A stretch of DNA of 64,000 nucleotides from Anagrus nilaparvatae (GCA_022575985.1 JAKSXM010000272.1:19402501-19466500), one strand, 5' to 3'; positions 12,411-24,242 are shown, numbered from the stretch's first letter. A program made the numbers and translations. The notes: generated by a model from the sequence alone, not told the origin.

Positions 12411-12443
12411 AGGCCAAAAATAGGCCAAAAATAGGCCAAAAAT
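12411..12443 (+). repeat. 11-bp tandem repeat, three copies
   Basis: AGGCCAAAAAT is repeated three times without mismatch. Confidence 0.9.
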
Positions 12444-12693
12444 ATGCAATTGATCATTTAATATTTTATCTTTTGAATCGTGGTTTGTAAAAACTTTATA
12501 AATTTCAAATTCTTCCAAGGCGTTAATGATGTTAACCTTATTGCATATATGAATGATTGTAAATTATTTTTTAAGCTTGAACAGTTATGTTTTTTGCTGA
12601 TGATGTGTTTGGCAAAATTAGACTTGATTTTTTTTATAACTATAGGAAATCATGGATTCTTAGGTCGTATGGATGTATATATATTATATATAT

Positions 12694-13424
12694 TTATGCT
12701 TGTGGATTAATTTGATAATACTCTTGTATCCATTGGCAAAGGCAAATTTTTATGGTGTGTATTTCATTAATGTAATTTTCTTGATTTAAAGGTACTGTGA
12801 GCAATCTATGTATAAAAGTTGAAACTTGCCATTTTCTGTGTATGAGGATGATATGGATCAACATGTATAACGTGATCTGTAGTAGTTGGTTTTCTGTATA
12901 TATTAAAGTCAAATTGATTATTATTTTTTGTAACAGTGCGATGTCCAAGAAATTTATGCTATTGTTATTTACTGTTTCAAGAGTAAGCTGTATATTGCTG
13001 TTTATGTTATTTAAATAAGATTTCAGGGAATCTAACTGCCTGTTGGTACAATTATCATCAACGTAACGTGTTTAAAAAATATTATTTTTTGTGATTATAT
13101 TGTTATTTGAAAAAAGATATTTATGTCCACAGTAATTTAAATAAACGCCAGCGAGGAAGCCAGATAAAGAAGATCCCATTGCCAAACCGTTACTCTGAAA
13201 GTAGAATTTGTCATTAAAGGTAATTTTATGACCAAACGGTTTTTAGAAGTTTGATGATTTCCTTTATTTCTAATTTGCTGAGACAGCTATTTTGATGTAA
13301 TTCATTTTGTAAGATGTCTATGGTTTCATTCATTGGTATCATCGTGTATAAATTTACTATATCAAGGGAGGCTATTTTATTTTGAGGACTTTTGAATGTT
13401 GATGCGCGCAGAAATTTTTTTGGA
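12694..13424 (-). pseudogene. Penelope-like element reverse transcriptase, broken
   Basis: Read on the minus strand in pieces, this gives the Penelope RT core: SLDIVNLYTMIP (motif A with catalytic Asp, about 13335-13371), a frameshift near 13236, FQSNGLAMGSSLSGFLAGVY (motif B, about 13160-13195), an in-frame TAA, then YVDD (13054-13065, motif C). After it come INFLDI and, in another frame, YRKPTTTDHVIH with HP and QK downstream, a conserved Penelope segment. At least two frameshifts and one stop show it is dead. The GIY-YIG domain of such elements lies C-terminal, and a matching fragment is found downstream at 9307-9678. Confidence 0.82.
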
Positions 13425-13944
13425 AATTGAAACCTATGTAGAATTCAAGTGGTATATTTTAGCCGCGTTAGCAGTAATATATTTTTTTTAATAAATTAAA
13501 ATGTTTTTGCAGACCTAGCTGCCACCTTGATCGCAAAAATTTTTAAAAGCTTGTAAGAAAACGGTAATTAACTGACTTTGTATTCATTAAAGTTGACTTT
13601 TATCTCTACTTTAATAAGAAATTTCGTGTATTTAAAATTTCCTAAAATAATTATTATATAATCAAATTATCGCTAAAGTAAAAATATATAACTTATAGTA
13701 TATGATTTTGCCCTTCGGCAGTTTTGCTTCTTCTCCTGCGATCTTAAAAATATTGACATATCAAATTAAAGTATTTAAAAACTCACAGTCATATACTTAA
13801 GCTTAAAATTTAATGCTGGTAATGTTACAAAATTGAAAAATGAAATATTCATATGTAATTTTTTACAATAATCTAATTTATGAAAATTGGATTTGGAACG
13901 TCCAGATAATTTAAATTTTCTGTTGTATATATATATATATATTA
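13425..13944. other. Non-coding stretch, TA microsatellite at the end
   Basis: No gene recognised. A (TA)n run at 13926-13944 is the insertion context of the foldback element that follows. Confidence 0.5.
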
Positions 13945-14986
13945 GAGTGGACCTATTTTTGGACTTTTTGGAAAAACTTTGCTCCCCGGGTTTTTTTGTG
14001 AAGTTTTGGTCATAAAAAGTTCCCAGTTCCAAGGATTTTGCTTTAGCCTTGCAAAAACACGTGCCTGTAACCACATCAATTTTCCCATTTAAATAACATG
14101 GGAATTTTGAGTTTTTAACTATACAAATTTTCACAAAAGCCAAAAAGCGTTTTAAAATGCTAATTTTTACTGGAAAACATACTTTTATATGTTGTAAAGA
14201 CATACAAACCACCCTGCATTCATTCTAAAGGGAATTTTGGGGCTAGAAACGCAAATTTACATGTTTGCTCAATCTTATAAAACAGGGTTTTTCGGTAATT
14301 TTCGATAAATAGCTACAACCTTAAAAATTAACCAAAACACTTCTGGTTGGTTCACTTTTTTTGGTATAAGTGTCACCTTTCAAACGACGTAAGCCGTATA
14401 TTTTAATCACTGTTTCTCTTAGCGCTATAATCAATTAACCTACTGGTATTTTTTGACCCGAAATGACCAATTTTTAAATTTATTTAAATTGCTACCAAAA
14501 TTGTAAATTTTGATGAAATTGAGTTTTAAAGGCCTTAATAATTTTTTACAAGCTTCAAGTTTCAAAAAATTTTTTACTCGTCTCTTTTCTTTAATTAGTT
14601 TTTAAGATATTACTTTTCAAAGATAATGATAAAAATTGACTTTTTTTGAAAACCCTGAAATTGGGACTCAGTAATTTTGCGTTTCTAGCCCCCAAATTCC
14701 CTTTAGAATGAATGCAGGGTGGTTTGTATGTCTTTACAACATATAAAAGTATGTTTTCTAGTAAAAATTAGCATTTTAAAACGCTTTTTGGCTTTTGTGA
14801 AAATTTGTATAGCTAAAAACTCAAAATTCCCATGTTATTTAAATGGGAAAATTGAGGTGGTTACAGGCACGTGTTTTTGCAAGGCTAAAGCAAAATCCTT
14901 GGAACTGGGAACTTTTTATGACTAAAACTTCACAAAAAAACCCGGGGAGCAAAGTTTTTCCACAAAGCCCAAAAATAGGTCCACTC
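13945..14986. mobile_element. Foldback DNA element with about 314-bp terminal inverted repeats
   Basis: The termini are GAGTGGACCTATTTTTGG and the reverse complement, flanked by TA (13943-13944 and 14987-14988). The left arm (13945-14260) and right arm (14673-14986) match with only a handful of mismatches. The 410-bp centre carries no transposase. Two short mirror-image open frames on the arms reflect the inverted repeat and are not genes. The centre, with AAAACAGGGTTTTTCGGTAA and a TTTGGTATAAGTGTCACC motif, is related to the centre of the element at 36829-37813, although the termini differ. TA duplication could mean a Tc1/mariner-type origin, but the TA-rich flank makes this weak. Confidence 0.82.
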
Positions 14987-14988
14987 TA

Positions 14989-17900
14989 ATATATATGTAT
15001 GTAATTCTACATAAAATACATAGTATTTTTTTGACCTTTTTAATACGGATGTATACACTTATAAAAAAATCCCTTTCTTAAAATATAACGATAATAAAAT
15101 AAGATGGAAAAGCAATTAAAAAAAAGAAAAAAATAAAAAAATGTAAGTTAATAACGCTCAATATTCAAAATAAAACAGTGTCATATATCGCGACAAGAAT
15201 TTAAACCCATTAGTAAAGTATAAATTTTATAGTTCTTAAAAATCTATGAATAAACACCCCCTTTTAATAAATCCTTTAAAATTTTAAAAAATAACCATTG
15301 CTCAGATATCAACAATATTATTACTTAGTCTAAAAAAAGTTTTGATAGTGTACAGACATATAATTTTTGAATTTTATGTCTAAAATAATAAGTTTTATAC
15401 ATTTAAGTAATTTTTAAAAAAATAGGAACATAAGAATATTTAAATGTCAAGTTAAGTTTTTTAAATGGTATGTAAAATATATATGTAATTCAAACAATTC
15501 AATGTAATATTTTGTAAAATTAAAAAATCATTTCTTAAAAAAATAAAGGTCCTGAAGAGGTTCTCAGATTGAGAATGAAATATTGACAAGAGTAAAAATC
15601 AAAGTTTTTTGAATTTTTCCTTATAATTTGTCCAGCAAGGTCGTTTTAAACTCAACAGAAAATAATCTAATTGTAATAATTGTACCTAATAATCCCAACC
15701 TTTCTCCGCAGTAAATTGGCATGTTTTTGTTTCTTTTTCAAAAAAAAAATTGCAGTCGACGGGATATTGATTTATAATGCTTGAACATTTTTTGTCCCAT
15801 GCCCCTCCTATTATATTATATTAAAACACACTCACATCCAAACTAGCATTATATACCTGAACAATTTACTTAACTAAAATGCTTTCTCCATTGTCATATA
15901 CATAAAAGATAGTCGCAAATATTTCTGTATGTGTTCTTTTTAGATCTTTGTATTATAGGATCATTGGCTCACATATATAAATTTGTTCTTTGTAAATGTA
16001 ATATTATATATGCTAACGCCAGCAATTCAACTTGCCTTAGGGATATTTCAAGATATTTACTTTATATGGGTTCGTCCTTGTCTTACCCTGTATAATAAAC
16101 ATACGAGGGATTTTGTTTATCTATATATATACAGGAACAAGTGGGTGAATAAAGCAAAAGGGTAGCTTGTACATATATAATATGGCACTTAGATACGGTT
16201 ATATTTGCGCGTGCGTAATCTTTAATAAATGTATTTGACTATATATGTATGTGTGTATTTTATACATGCTTGTATTTTTTTTAACGATCGATATATTATA
16301 AGGGGTAAAAATCCCACCTACGGATATACATTTTTTTTCTCTGTGTGTTCAGAGAACCCTTTCGTTGTTTTTTTCTTTTCATTCAATCGTGCGAAAAGAA
16401 ATTTTCACTCTTGATTCAATATATAAATGTGTGTAGGCAATTAAAAACGCGTAGGAATTTGTATAGGGGTGTATCGATTAATTCAATATTAACGTAATTG
16501 TGTCGCTATTTGTATCACAAAAAAAAAATTTTTTTGTCATTTTTATATTCATTTTTTTTAATTCAATTTTTGAATACGTTACGTTGTCTGTTTTGAGTGA
16601 TTTTAATCATAGTATGTTTGGTATCTTGGTTATAAAATTTCAAAGTTAATGAAACCTTAAATATAGTATACTATTTTAGATATTGAAGGAGAGACGCCCT
16701 TTTCGATATTGAATCAAAGCCTAGAAAGTAACAAATCCAAACTCACTATAAACTTTTACTTTATTTACTTTAGTTGCAGTATAAATTGGAAAATTTAAGG
16801 TGTGGGTGAAATCTGATATAGTATATATATTATATACAAATTGTTTGTTACATCTTTGATTCAACTTCGCAAAGAGTGATTTCAAATTTAGCCTCTACTT
16901 GTTTATAGTATTAATTCTAAAAAAAAACTAATTTAGCCTCAAATTCGTCCCTTTCAAAAAAAGGCACTATTTTTCCTTTTAAATAAATGAATGTTACACT
17001 AACAGGGAGGTAAATATTACACTCTAAAAATAAAAAAAATTGTAATATAGATTTAAAGACTAAACAAATTCTTTTCCTTTTATTACTTTAGTTTTTTGTC
17101 CTTGCGTGATAAAAGATCATAATAATTTTCTGTATAATGCTAACGCATAGCAGTGAAGCTAAAAGAATTCGTTAACACTTTTAATATATGTTATAATTTT
17201 CTTCATTTTTAGGGTAGTTTTATCCCCTAACTTGAGTTAATATTTAAATGATTGAAAAAAATAAAACGTATGCTCCATTTTGATACCGACGAGGATTAAT
17301 TTAAGTAAATAATGTTTGCTGAGTCTTTTAAGCTTGCAATTTATTACATGAATGGAGCCAAAAAAAAGCTTGTTTTGGTTATTCTTTAAGCAATGATATC
17401 ATGCCTTTTTTTTAATTACCTAATTTCTTTATAAAATAGCAAAAATATCTGCCAAAATTTACTGCCAAAAATAAACCTCGATGCCAGTTTTTGGCTCCAA
17501 AGTTTCAATACTCGATTTTTGGCAGCCATTTTCATTTTTTGGAATATTTAAAAAAAGACCTAACATTTCTTATTTTGTCCATAAAACATTCATATTAACG
17601 AGAAAAATTATTCCCTCCTAGGCTTCTATAGGAAATTTCCCCTAGAATTTAATTCCAAAATTTAAAAGTTAATTTGAAATACTTTTTTAAATGCTATTTT
17701 CTCAAAAACACACGTTTAAAAATCTTCTGGTATAGGGCTTGATTTAGATCTGAAACTTTAAATTTTTTGAAGAAAAAAAATATCAACTTTGGAGCTAAAA
17801 ACTTGCAAATAAGCTAATTTTTAGTAGTAATTTGTGAAAAAAATTACTTTAGGGCCAATTTATAATCCGACCATAAGTTTCATTTGAAAATGCCCATGAA

Positions 17901-18597
17901 TTCCTAATTTAAAAAACTTTTTATTTATATATAATATCTATTATAATTACTGCTCAAAATAATGATTATATTGCAAGTTCTGAGTTACCAGTAATGGTTT
18001 TTTATAGTACATTTATCGTGAAATAAGAGCACTCTTTTGCTATTCAATAAATAATATATTAAGCTAAAATTATATTTTATATAATACAAAAACCACTCAT
18101 TTAATAATAAGGACATTTTGAAAGGATACTTTAGTATATAATATATTACATTTACTCATGGGAGGTCTATTTTAAAGTTTATTGCTCGATTAGTTTTCAT
18201 GAGACTTGTTAACCTTTTTATATTCAAAGCAAAAGTTTTAGAACTGTATTATAATTTTAATTAATTATTGATAAATTTCAAATAAATTTTAAACTTTTTA
18301 TTTATACAAAATATTCTTTAGATATCTAGAGCAAACATATACAATACATTCTAATAGACGTCCCATCTTTTTAGCCCTTTATATGTTATGTAAAGCTCAT
18401 ATTACTTCTATGGTAAAACAATGTTTTAAATCATTGGGTAAAATATGGGATCCGACCTTGGCATGCAAGTGCATATAACTGCATGCATCGTCAAAAACAA
18501 TATTTTGCATTGGTTTAAAAAATAGCTAAATCCGAAAGTATTAATATACAATTATAATAATCAACCGATCAAGAATGTTTAACTTTAACAGATTTAT
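14989..18597. other. Long AT-rich stretch without recognised genes
   Basis: Apart from the motif at 15549-15587 and TA/TG-rich simple sequence near 16800-16840, I recognise nothing. Short open frames at 15983-16165 and 16229-16414 are low-complexity. Confidence 0.4.
15549..15587 (+). repeat. Hammerhead-like Penelope end signature
   Basis: CCTGAAGAGG, then TTCTCA-GAT-TGAGAA, then TGAAATATT. CUGAAGA matches the hammerhead core CUGANGA; it is followed by a 6-bp stem II and GAAA. A stem III/cleavage-site segment is not clear, so activity is doubtful. This order is typical of Penelope-like element terminal repeats. Confidence 0.4.
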
Positions 18598-18697
18598 TGC
18601 AAAATTTAAAAAAAAATGCTCAGTTACTTTATTTAATTAAATTCGCTTCAATAAACTTAGTCAATAATTTTGATTCTAAAAAAAAAAGAAAAAAAAA

Positions 18698-18792
18698 GAC
18701 TAACGACACACGGTGTTCCCAAGCGGTCACCCATCCAAGTACTAACCGCGCTCAACTTTGCTTAACTTCCGGGATCGAACGAGACCGGGTGC
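18698..18792 (-). rRNA. 5S rRNA gene, 3' part (positions 26-120), separated by a retrotransposon
   Basis: Ninety-five nucleotides identical in register to the 3' part of the complete copy at 25598-25717, including the internal control region. It ends in CGTTAGTC and a run of T on the coding strand (A-rich on plus, 18668-18697). Its 5' border is the poly(A) tail of the element at 18793-24468. The missing 5' piece is at 24469-24507, and the 14 nt GCACCCGGTCTCGT are present on both sides. As split, this gene cannot give a normal 5S rRNA. Confidence 0.95.
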
Positions 18793-19395
18793 TTTTTTTT
18801 TTTTTTTTTGAAAAACGTTTATTGAAAGCCTTTAAAATACAGGTACATAAAATTATTACAGTACTTAGATATAAATTCACAATAAACAAAGAATATTACA
18901 GTTTTAATTACTTAAAATAAAGTTTAAAGTCTGAATATAATATAATAATATATATAATGCAGAAACACATAAACATACAAAATTTCTTATTAAAAAATAT
19001 AAAAAATGAAACATTATAATAATTTTAGCTTTTTTGGTAAATATAAAATTTAAAATAATTTTATTTTTAAACATTTTGTTGTATAATTAAAATTCATCAG
19101 AAAATAGGCTAAATAAAAACTGATGATAAGCTTGCTCTTCATACTTATACGCCATAAATAAATAAAAATAGAAAAATAGATTTAAAAAATAAAATAGGCG
19201 GAGATGTTAGTATTTACAAGATTATTTACAGTATAATACAAGGGGCTTTAATGAAAAGATTATGCACGAGGAACGTGCCTATTAATTTGAAGATAGTTTT
19301 TATATAAGTTTGTTACAAATTATATAAACTTTTTTCTTTATATTATGTATACATAAAGATTTTTTTTCGAGGAGTAATATATTTGAATTATTTTT

Positions 19396-19475
19396 GTGTC
19401 ATCAAGAGAAAAAGAACGAAGAAAAAGAAACTGACCTTAAGTCAGTGTTTGCCTCTCTTCTTCTCATGAGGACAA
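19396..19475 (-). other. Hairpin just downstream of ORF2 (3' UTR)
   Basis: Coding strand: TTGTCCTCATGAGAAGAAG pairs imperfectly with CTTTTTCTCTTGATGACA, about 19 bp with a few mismatches or G-U pairs. The loop contains a smaller CTGAC-TTAAG-GTCAG hairpin. The related element at 31143-36433 has a perfect 21-bp hairpin in the same place with different sequence, which suggests a conserved structure. Confidence 0.7.
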
Positions 19476-19486
19476 CTTTATGAAAA

Positions 19487-22400
19487 TTATTCTAGCCAGA
19501 AATATTTATTTTTATTTTTCCTATGATTGTCTTTTATATCCCTGTTTGGCAAGGACATATTATAGATCCAGAGAGGATTTGGATCTTTCGAATTTAGGTG
19601 GGGCTCATAAACAAATGTTTTTTTTGTAGCTCTTTTTCTATTAATGTGGTAAATTATAGGAACGTTATTGGGATCTTGAATAAGATTTAGATTGTCAAGA
19701 TAGGGAAAAGCTTCGGGAGGGACGTAACCAGTATTACAGGTTTTTTCATAGTACATTGGGTTGGGGTAAATGACATCAGATATCATAGAATTATTTGAAA
19801 TATTGCGTATTTGGGAAAAATGATTTCTAATGAGCTTTAAAATAAAGCAATCTATTCTGTGGATATTTGCTTCATTATATAATTTTTTATTACTAATGTA
19901 ATGTTGGTATTCGGATTCCGGGGATCTAAATTTGCTCAAGCAGGCTCTAATGCATTTTCTTTCAAAAACTCTTATTTTTTCCATTAAAGATGCTGGGATA
20001 TTATACCAAATTGGACAACCGTAGGTTATTATAGGTCTAATAAATGTTTGATAGCATAGAACTTTGGTTCTACTATTAAGGAGTTTTGAGTACATAACTC
20101 TTTTTAATTTGAGAAATGCCTTTTTGGCTTTTTGAATTTGTATATTAAGGTGTGTATTGAATTGTAAACGATCATCAATATTTATTCCTAGGTATTTCAC
20201 TGCTTTTTTATGGGGGATGATTTCGCCTTCGTTTTTTTTTTCGCGAATTTGAAATGATTTTACATATTTTCTACTTAGGTTAATTTGTGATAGTGGGGTA
20301 CGAAATAGAATAGTTTCACATTTACTTGCATTTATTTTCAGTTTCCAGGAGTGGAAATAAAATTGAATTTTTTCAAAAAGGTCTTGAAGATTTTCTTGTA
20401 TTTCTTTTGCTTTAGTACCAGTTACATAGATTATCAGATCATCTGCAAATGATATTGAACGTTTTAATGCGGAAGTGTTTTGGTCGAAAAGACGTAAAAG
20501 TTCTGCTACATAGATATTAAATAAAATTGGGGAGTTAACTGTGCCTTGTTGAAGCCCATTCAAAATTTTGAATATTTTACTTGAATTATTAGTTCCATTG
20601 GTGGTAAAAAAAGTTTTATTAGATATCATATCCCATATTATTTTTACTAGGTGCTTAGGGAAACCTTTTTTTAATAGTTTATAAATTAGACCTTCGGTCC
20701 ACACAGTGTCGAAGGCTTTTTCAAGGTCAATTAAACAAGCCCCAACAAGCTGTTTTGAATTGAGTGCCCAGCAAATGTCTGAGCTTAATTTAGTGATGGC
20801 ATGTATGGTGGAGTGTTTGTGTCGAAAACCGAATTGGTTTTCGGGAATGATGTTGTTTTCGTTGCAAAATTGTGTTAATTGGTTGTTAATGATTATTTCA
20901 AAAACTTTGCTGATATTAGGTAAGAGGCTAATTGGTCTTAGATTCGAGGCAGAAGATCCATCTTTCCCTTTTTTAACAAGGGCTATTAGTTTAGCTTTTT
21001 TCCATGCCGCGGGAAAATAAATATTGTTTAGTGCGTTATTAAAAATTATTGTGTAATAGTGAATAATATTTTGTGGAAGATTTTTTAAAACAATCATTGG
21101 AATGTTATCATAAGAACTGGATTTTTTGTTATTAAGTTTTTTAAATATTAACATAAGTTGGGACTCATTAATGAAATATTTATTAAGGGGGTCGGAAGTT
21201 AAATTAGGATTATGAGAAGGATTTTTTTTTGAAAAATTGAATAGAGAATTCTTATTTAAATTGTCATTTTCCATTTCTAATTTTAATTTATTGGTTTCAG
21301 ACGTGACTAGTCTAGACAGTTGTTCTCTGCCAAGGAGATTATTTTGAGTATTTGTACCTTCAAAGTGTACGCCTATTAAATTAAGTTTGTCCGTCTCGTC
21401 GGTGATTAGATAATTTCCATCTTTGTCTGTGGGAACAGAGTTTATGTCTATGTTTGCTTTTGTTAAGAGATTTAATTTTGTGGGTGGGACTACTTGCGTA
21501 GGTATTGAAAGATTGTCTTTTGGTATGAATATTTTATTTATCATAGGAAACGTTACACTAGAGTCACTAGGGGGTATGGATTTGATTTTATCTGTCCAGT
21601 ATTTGTTAATAGATCTAGAGAATTCAATTTTTAGTTTTACTTTTGTTTCGTCTAAGAGGATTTGTAGGTCATAAATCTGTTCGTCAGTAAATTCGTTTCT
21701 CATGTCAGATTTTTTAAGTTTATTGATTTGAGTAACGAGATAACTTTTGTATTTTTGTAGTTTTTGTATTTGAATATTGATATAACATTCACAAGAGTTT
21801 TTCGGTTTTATTATTGGAATAGATTCTTCTATGGCTTGTGTTATATGAGAGTTGATTGTTTCTAGGTAAAAATCAATTTCTTTGTTTGAAATGTTTTTAT
21901 CTTTAGGTATGGGCAATATGCATTTTTTTATTAAAAATGATTGAAATTTAGGCCAATTAGCTTTTTGGTAATTATAGCGAGGTTTAACTGATTCTGAGGG
22001 AAGTTCTAAAGGATGGTCTCTAATCAAGATTTCGGTTTGTATGGCGTTGTGGTCGCTATCATAGGGTAGATTTTTTAGCCTGTTGTGCGTTGAATTATTA
22101 TTATGGACGATTCTACTGTCAGATAGACAAAGATCTAAATAAGAGTTTCCGGATGGATAAGAAGGGAATTCAGACCAAAGGAGTTTTGTTCTGTAAATTA
22201 GATCATTGTTTTCTAACCAAGAATTTAATAAAATACCTCTAGGGCTATTTTCTGAATTACTCCAGTTAGTGTGTTTAGCATTAAAATCGCCTGCAATTAT
22301 GTAGTAGTTATTAAGATCATTGAGTTTGAGATTATCGAATAATTGAGATAGATCAGGTTGAAAATTTCTGTAATTTGTACCAGTTACATATGCGGATGTT

Positions 22401-22738
22401 ATGAGTAGGTTTTCGGAGTTAGATAAGGATATTTTTATAGAGGTTGTTTCGAGTGATTGAAAGTTATGTTTTAGTATTTGGTATTTTGTGGGTTTTTTTA
22501 TAAGGATAGCTGTCCCACCCGCTTGGTGGTTATTTGGTCTGTCGTTTCTTATAAGATTATAGTCTTTAAATTCAAGTTTGTGTTGTATTGATAATTTGGT
22601 TTCACATAGTAACACTATATCTGGGTTATGTTTTTTTAAAAAGCATAATAAACTGTATCTTTTTTGATTAGATATTAAGGAATTTACATTAATGCTAATT
22701 ATTTTAATTGCTTTAGAACTAGAATTAGCCTGACTCAT
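19487..22738 (-). CDS. Retrotransposon ORF2: APE-type endonuclease and reverse transcriptase
   Basis: 1083 residues, intact. The N-terminal APE endonuclease (about residues 10-235) shows ISINVNS, CETKL (catalytic Glu), GDFNAKH near residue 150 and DSDH near 227. The RT (about 500-830) has LRPISLLPNISKVFE, QFGFRHKHST, IDLEKAFDTVW (motif A, about 674), GLQQGTVNSPILFNIY (motif B), FADDLIIY (motif C, 764-767) and VKYLGINID. A C-terminal tail rich in Lys and Asn ends in KYFWLE. No RNase H domain is visible. With the three-knuckle Gag this supports the Jockey group. The ATG lies inside the end of ORF1 in another frame, so translation probably depends on termination-reinitiation. The endonuclease is the likely cutter of the 5S target. 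Confidence 0.96.
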   Translation of the reverse strand: MSQANSSSKAIKIISINVNSLISNQKRYSLLCFLKKHNPDIVLLCETKLSIQHKLEFKDYNLIRNDRPNNHQAGGTAILIKKPTKYQILKHNFQSLETTSIKISLSNSENLLITSAYVTGTNYRNFQPDLSQLFDNLKLNDLNNYYIIAGDFNAKHTNWSNSENSPRGILLNSWLENNDLIYRTKLLWSEFPSYPSGNSYLDLCLSDSRIVHNNNSTHNRLKNLPYDSDHNAIQTEILIRDHPLELPSESVKPRYNYQKANWPKFQSFLIKKCILPIPKDKNISNKEIDFYLETINSHITQAIEESIPIIKPKNSCECYINIQIQKLQKYKSYLVTQINKLKKSDMRNEFTDEQIYDLQILLDETKVKLKIEFSRSINKYWTDKIKSIPPSDSSVTFPMINKIFIPKDNLSIPTQVVPPTKLNLLTKANIDINSVPTDKDGNYLITDETDKLNLIGVHFEGTNTQNNLLGREQLSRLVTSETNKLKLEMENDNLNKNSLFNFSKKNPSHNPNLTSDPLNKYFINESQLMLIFKKLNNKKSSSYDNIPMIVLKNLPQNIIHYYTIIFNNALNNIYFPAAWKKAKLIALVKKGKDGSSASNLRPISLLPNISKVFEIIINNQLTQFCNENNIIPENQFGFRHKHSTIHAITKLSSDICWALNSKQLVGACLIDLEKAFDTVWTEGLIYKLLKKGFPKHLVKIIWDMISNKTFFTTNGTNNSSKIFKILNGLQQGTVNSPILFNIYVAELLRLFDQNTSALKRSISFADDLIIYVTGTKAKEIQENLQDLFEKIQFYFHSWKLKINASKCETILFRTPLSQINLSRKYVKSFQIREKKNEGEIIPHKKAVKYLGINIDDRLQFNTHLNIQIQKAKKAFLKLKRVMYSKLLNSRTKVLCYQTFIRPIITYGCPIWYNIPASLMEKIRVFERKCIRACLSKFRSPESEYQHYISNKKLYNEANIHRIDCFILKLIRNHFSQIRNISNNSMISDVIYPNPMYYEKTCNTGYVPPEAFPYLDNLNLIQDPNNVPIIYHINRKRATKKTFVYEPHLNSKDPNPLWIYNMSLPNRDIKDNHRKNKNKYFWLE

Positions 22739-24242
22739 TATTTATGTCAGTAAAAGCTTGGATGAAACTATCTAATCTTTCATTAATTTTATTTATTTGT
22801 TCTTGTTGTTTTTCTATAGAGATAAGAAATTGGTTTTGAATTTTTTCGAATGATTGAAACAATTGTTGTATTGGATTGAACGTATTATTAGGCTCATTAA
22901 AAGGGTTTTCTGATAACACGAAATCGCTTTTAGGAGAAAATGAGGTGATATTTTTGCGAGGAGCTTTTAGTGTGTTTGCGTAGCTAATGTTAGGTCTAAC
23001 GAAATTATTTATATGAAATAATTTTTTGGATGTATTATTTTTATTTTCAGCAAGTTTGGATCGTAATTTCTTTTTTATTTCTAAGATTTTTGGACATCCT
23101 CTATATGAGGCGGGGTGTCCGAAAATTTTACAATTAGCGCAATAAATTTCATTTTTTTCTAGCTTTACGTCTTTAGCAAGTTTGCATTCCTTAGGACCGT
23201 GGTTATCATTACATTTTACACACCTATATGGGAGGTTACAATTAGAGGACGTGTGGCCAAAATGTTGGCAATTAAAACATTGGGTTATTTCTCGTTTTTT
23301 TAGTTTTTCCCAATGAATAATCTGGTGGTTAATACCTGTGATATCATTTAATTTTTTAGGGTCACTATCAGGGGAAATTTGTACAATATGGATCGGTAAA
23401 TTTTTTTGATTTTTTATGCTTTTTTTTGTAGAGAAAGCCGTGACTTTAATAAATTTTATATCTGGTATATTTAGACTTTTTAGTTCGTCTAGAATTTCAG
23501 TGCAGGATTGGGATTGAGATAAACCTTTTAAAAGAAAAGTTTGATTTTTTTGATCTTTTGGCGTATAAGTATAGAAGGTTGAGCTTACCGTTTTTAGTAC
23601 GTTGATGGCTACATTATAATCAGCAATATTTTTTGTGTAGACTATATGTTTTCCGCTGTTGATTCTTTTGACATGAAAATTTTCGATTGATTGATCTTTT
23701 AATATTAAAACCGTGTCTTTTGGATCTTGGTGATAAACATTTATAGGTGGTGGACGACGTGCTTTTTCTGCTTCCGCTGGTGGAGAGTTTTCCTCTTGAT
23801 TATTGAGATTTATACTTGTGTTTTTAGAGGCAATTCTTTTTGACTCGTTGAGTTCTTTTATTTTTTTTAAGGCTGGGTTCTCAAGAATTTTTTCTTGAGT
23901 TTTTAAAATTTCAAATTTGTTGCTTGTAGGTACAGTGTATTCGATTTGACTTGAATTTTGTGATGTATTTGCAGCCAAATTGGCTAGATTTCGTGAATCA
24001 GTTATCATTTCGTTTGTTTCAGGAACTTTACTAGCTTGCTGATTTTTAGATCTAGGTGTTAGATTTGGTCGTGGATTATAGTATGGAGCTTTTTTTTCCA
24101 AGTTAAGAATGGTTTTGATGTTTTTAACTTTTGACATTCTTTTGACTGAAGAAAGTTCTACGTTGTCAATTTCAATTTTTCTTTTTGATGTAGAAGGATA
24201 CTTTTCATTTTCACTATAACTTCGAGTTCTTATCTGGTACAT
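22725..24242 (-). CDS. Retrotransposon ORF1: Gag-like RNA-binding protein with three zinc knuckles
   Basis: 505 residues. An N-terminal Ser/Lys/Asn-rich region is followed by a central domain (about 155-310) containing PPPINVYHQDPKD and TYTPKDQKNQTFLLKGL. Then come three Cys/His motifs (about 322-382): CFNCQHFGHTSSNC (CX2CX4HX4C), CVKCNDNHGPKEC (CX2CX3HX4C) and CANCKIFGHPASYRGC (CX2CX4HX6C). The last motif, with YRGCP, is typical of Jockey-clade Gag proteins. A Gln/Glu-rich C-terminal helix (about 465-500) may form a coiled coil. The first ATG at 24242 follows a 226-bp leader. The role is binding and packaging the element RNA. Confidence 0.94.
   Translation of the reverse strand: MYQIRTRSYSENEKYPSTSKRKIEIDNVELSSVKRMSKVKNIKTILNLEKKAPYYNPRPNLTPRSKNQQASKVPETNEMITDSRNLANLAANTSQNSSQIEYTVPTSNKFEILKTQEKILENPALKKIKELNESKRIASKNTSINLNNQEENSPPAEAEKARRPPPINVYHQDPKDTVLILKDQSIENFHVKRINSGKHIVYTKNIADYNVAINVLKTVSSTFYTYTPKDQKNQTFLLKGLSQSQSCTEILDELKSLNIPDIKFIKVTAFSTKKSIKNQKNLPIHIVQISPDSDPKKLNDITGINHQIIHWEKLKKREITQCFNCQHFGHTSSNCNLPYRCVKCNDNHGPKECKLAKDVKLEKNEIYCANCKIFGHPASYRGCPKILEIKKKLRSKLAENKNNTSKKLFHINNFVRPNISYANTLKAPRKNITSFSPKSDFVLSENPFNEPNNTFNPIQQLFQSFEKIQNQFLISIEKQQEQINKINERLDSFIQAFTDINNESG

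Noticed and set aside
13775..14925. Two similar open frames (minus at 13775-14212, plus at 14719-14925) as a gene pair
   Set aside because: They are the same sequence read from the two arms of a foldback element, so a shadow of the inverted repeat.
18597..18920. 107-residue frame across a 5S part and the element tail
   Set aside because: Spans the 5S 3' part and the poly(T) junction; low-complexity ends, not a gene.
20706..21674. Plus-strand frames across 20706-21020 and 21423-21674
   Set aside because: Antisense to the intact ORF2 on the minus strand; no own motifs.
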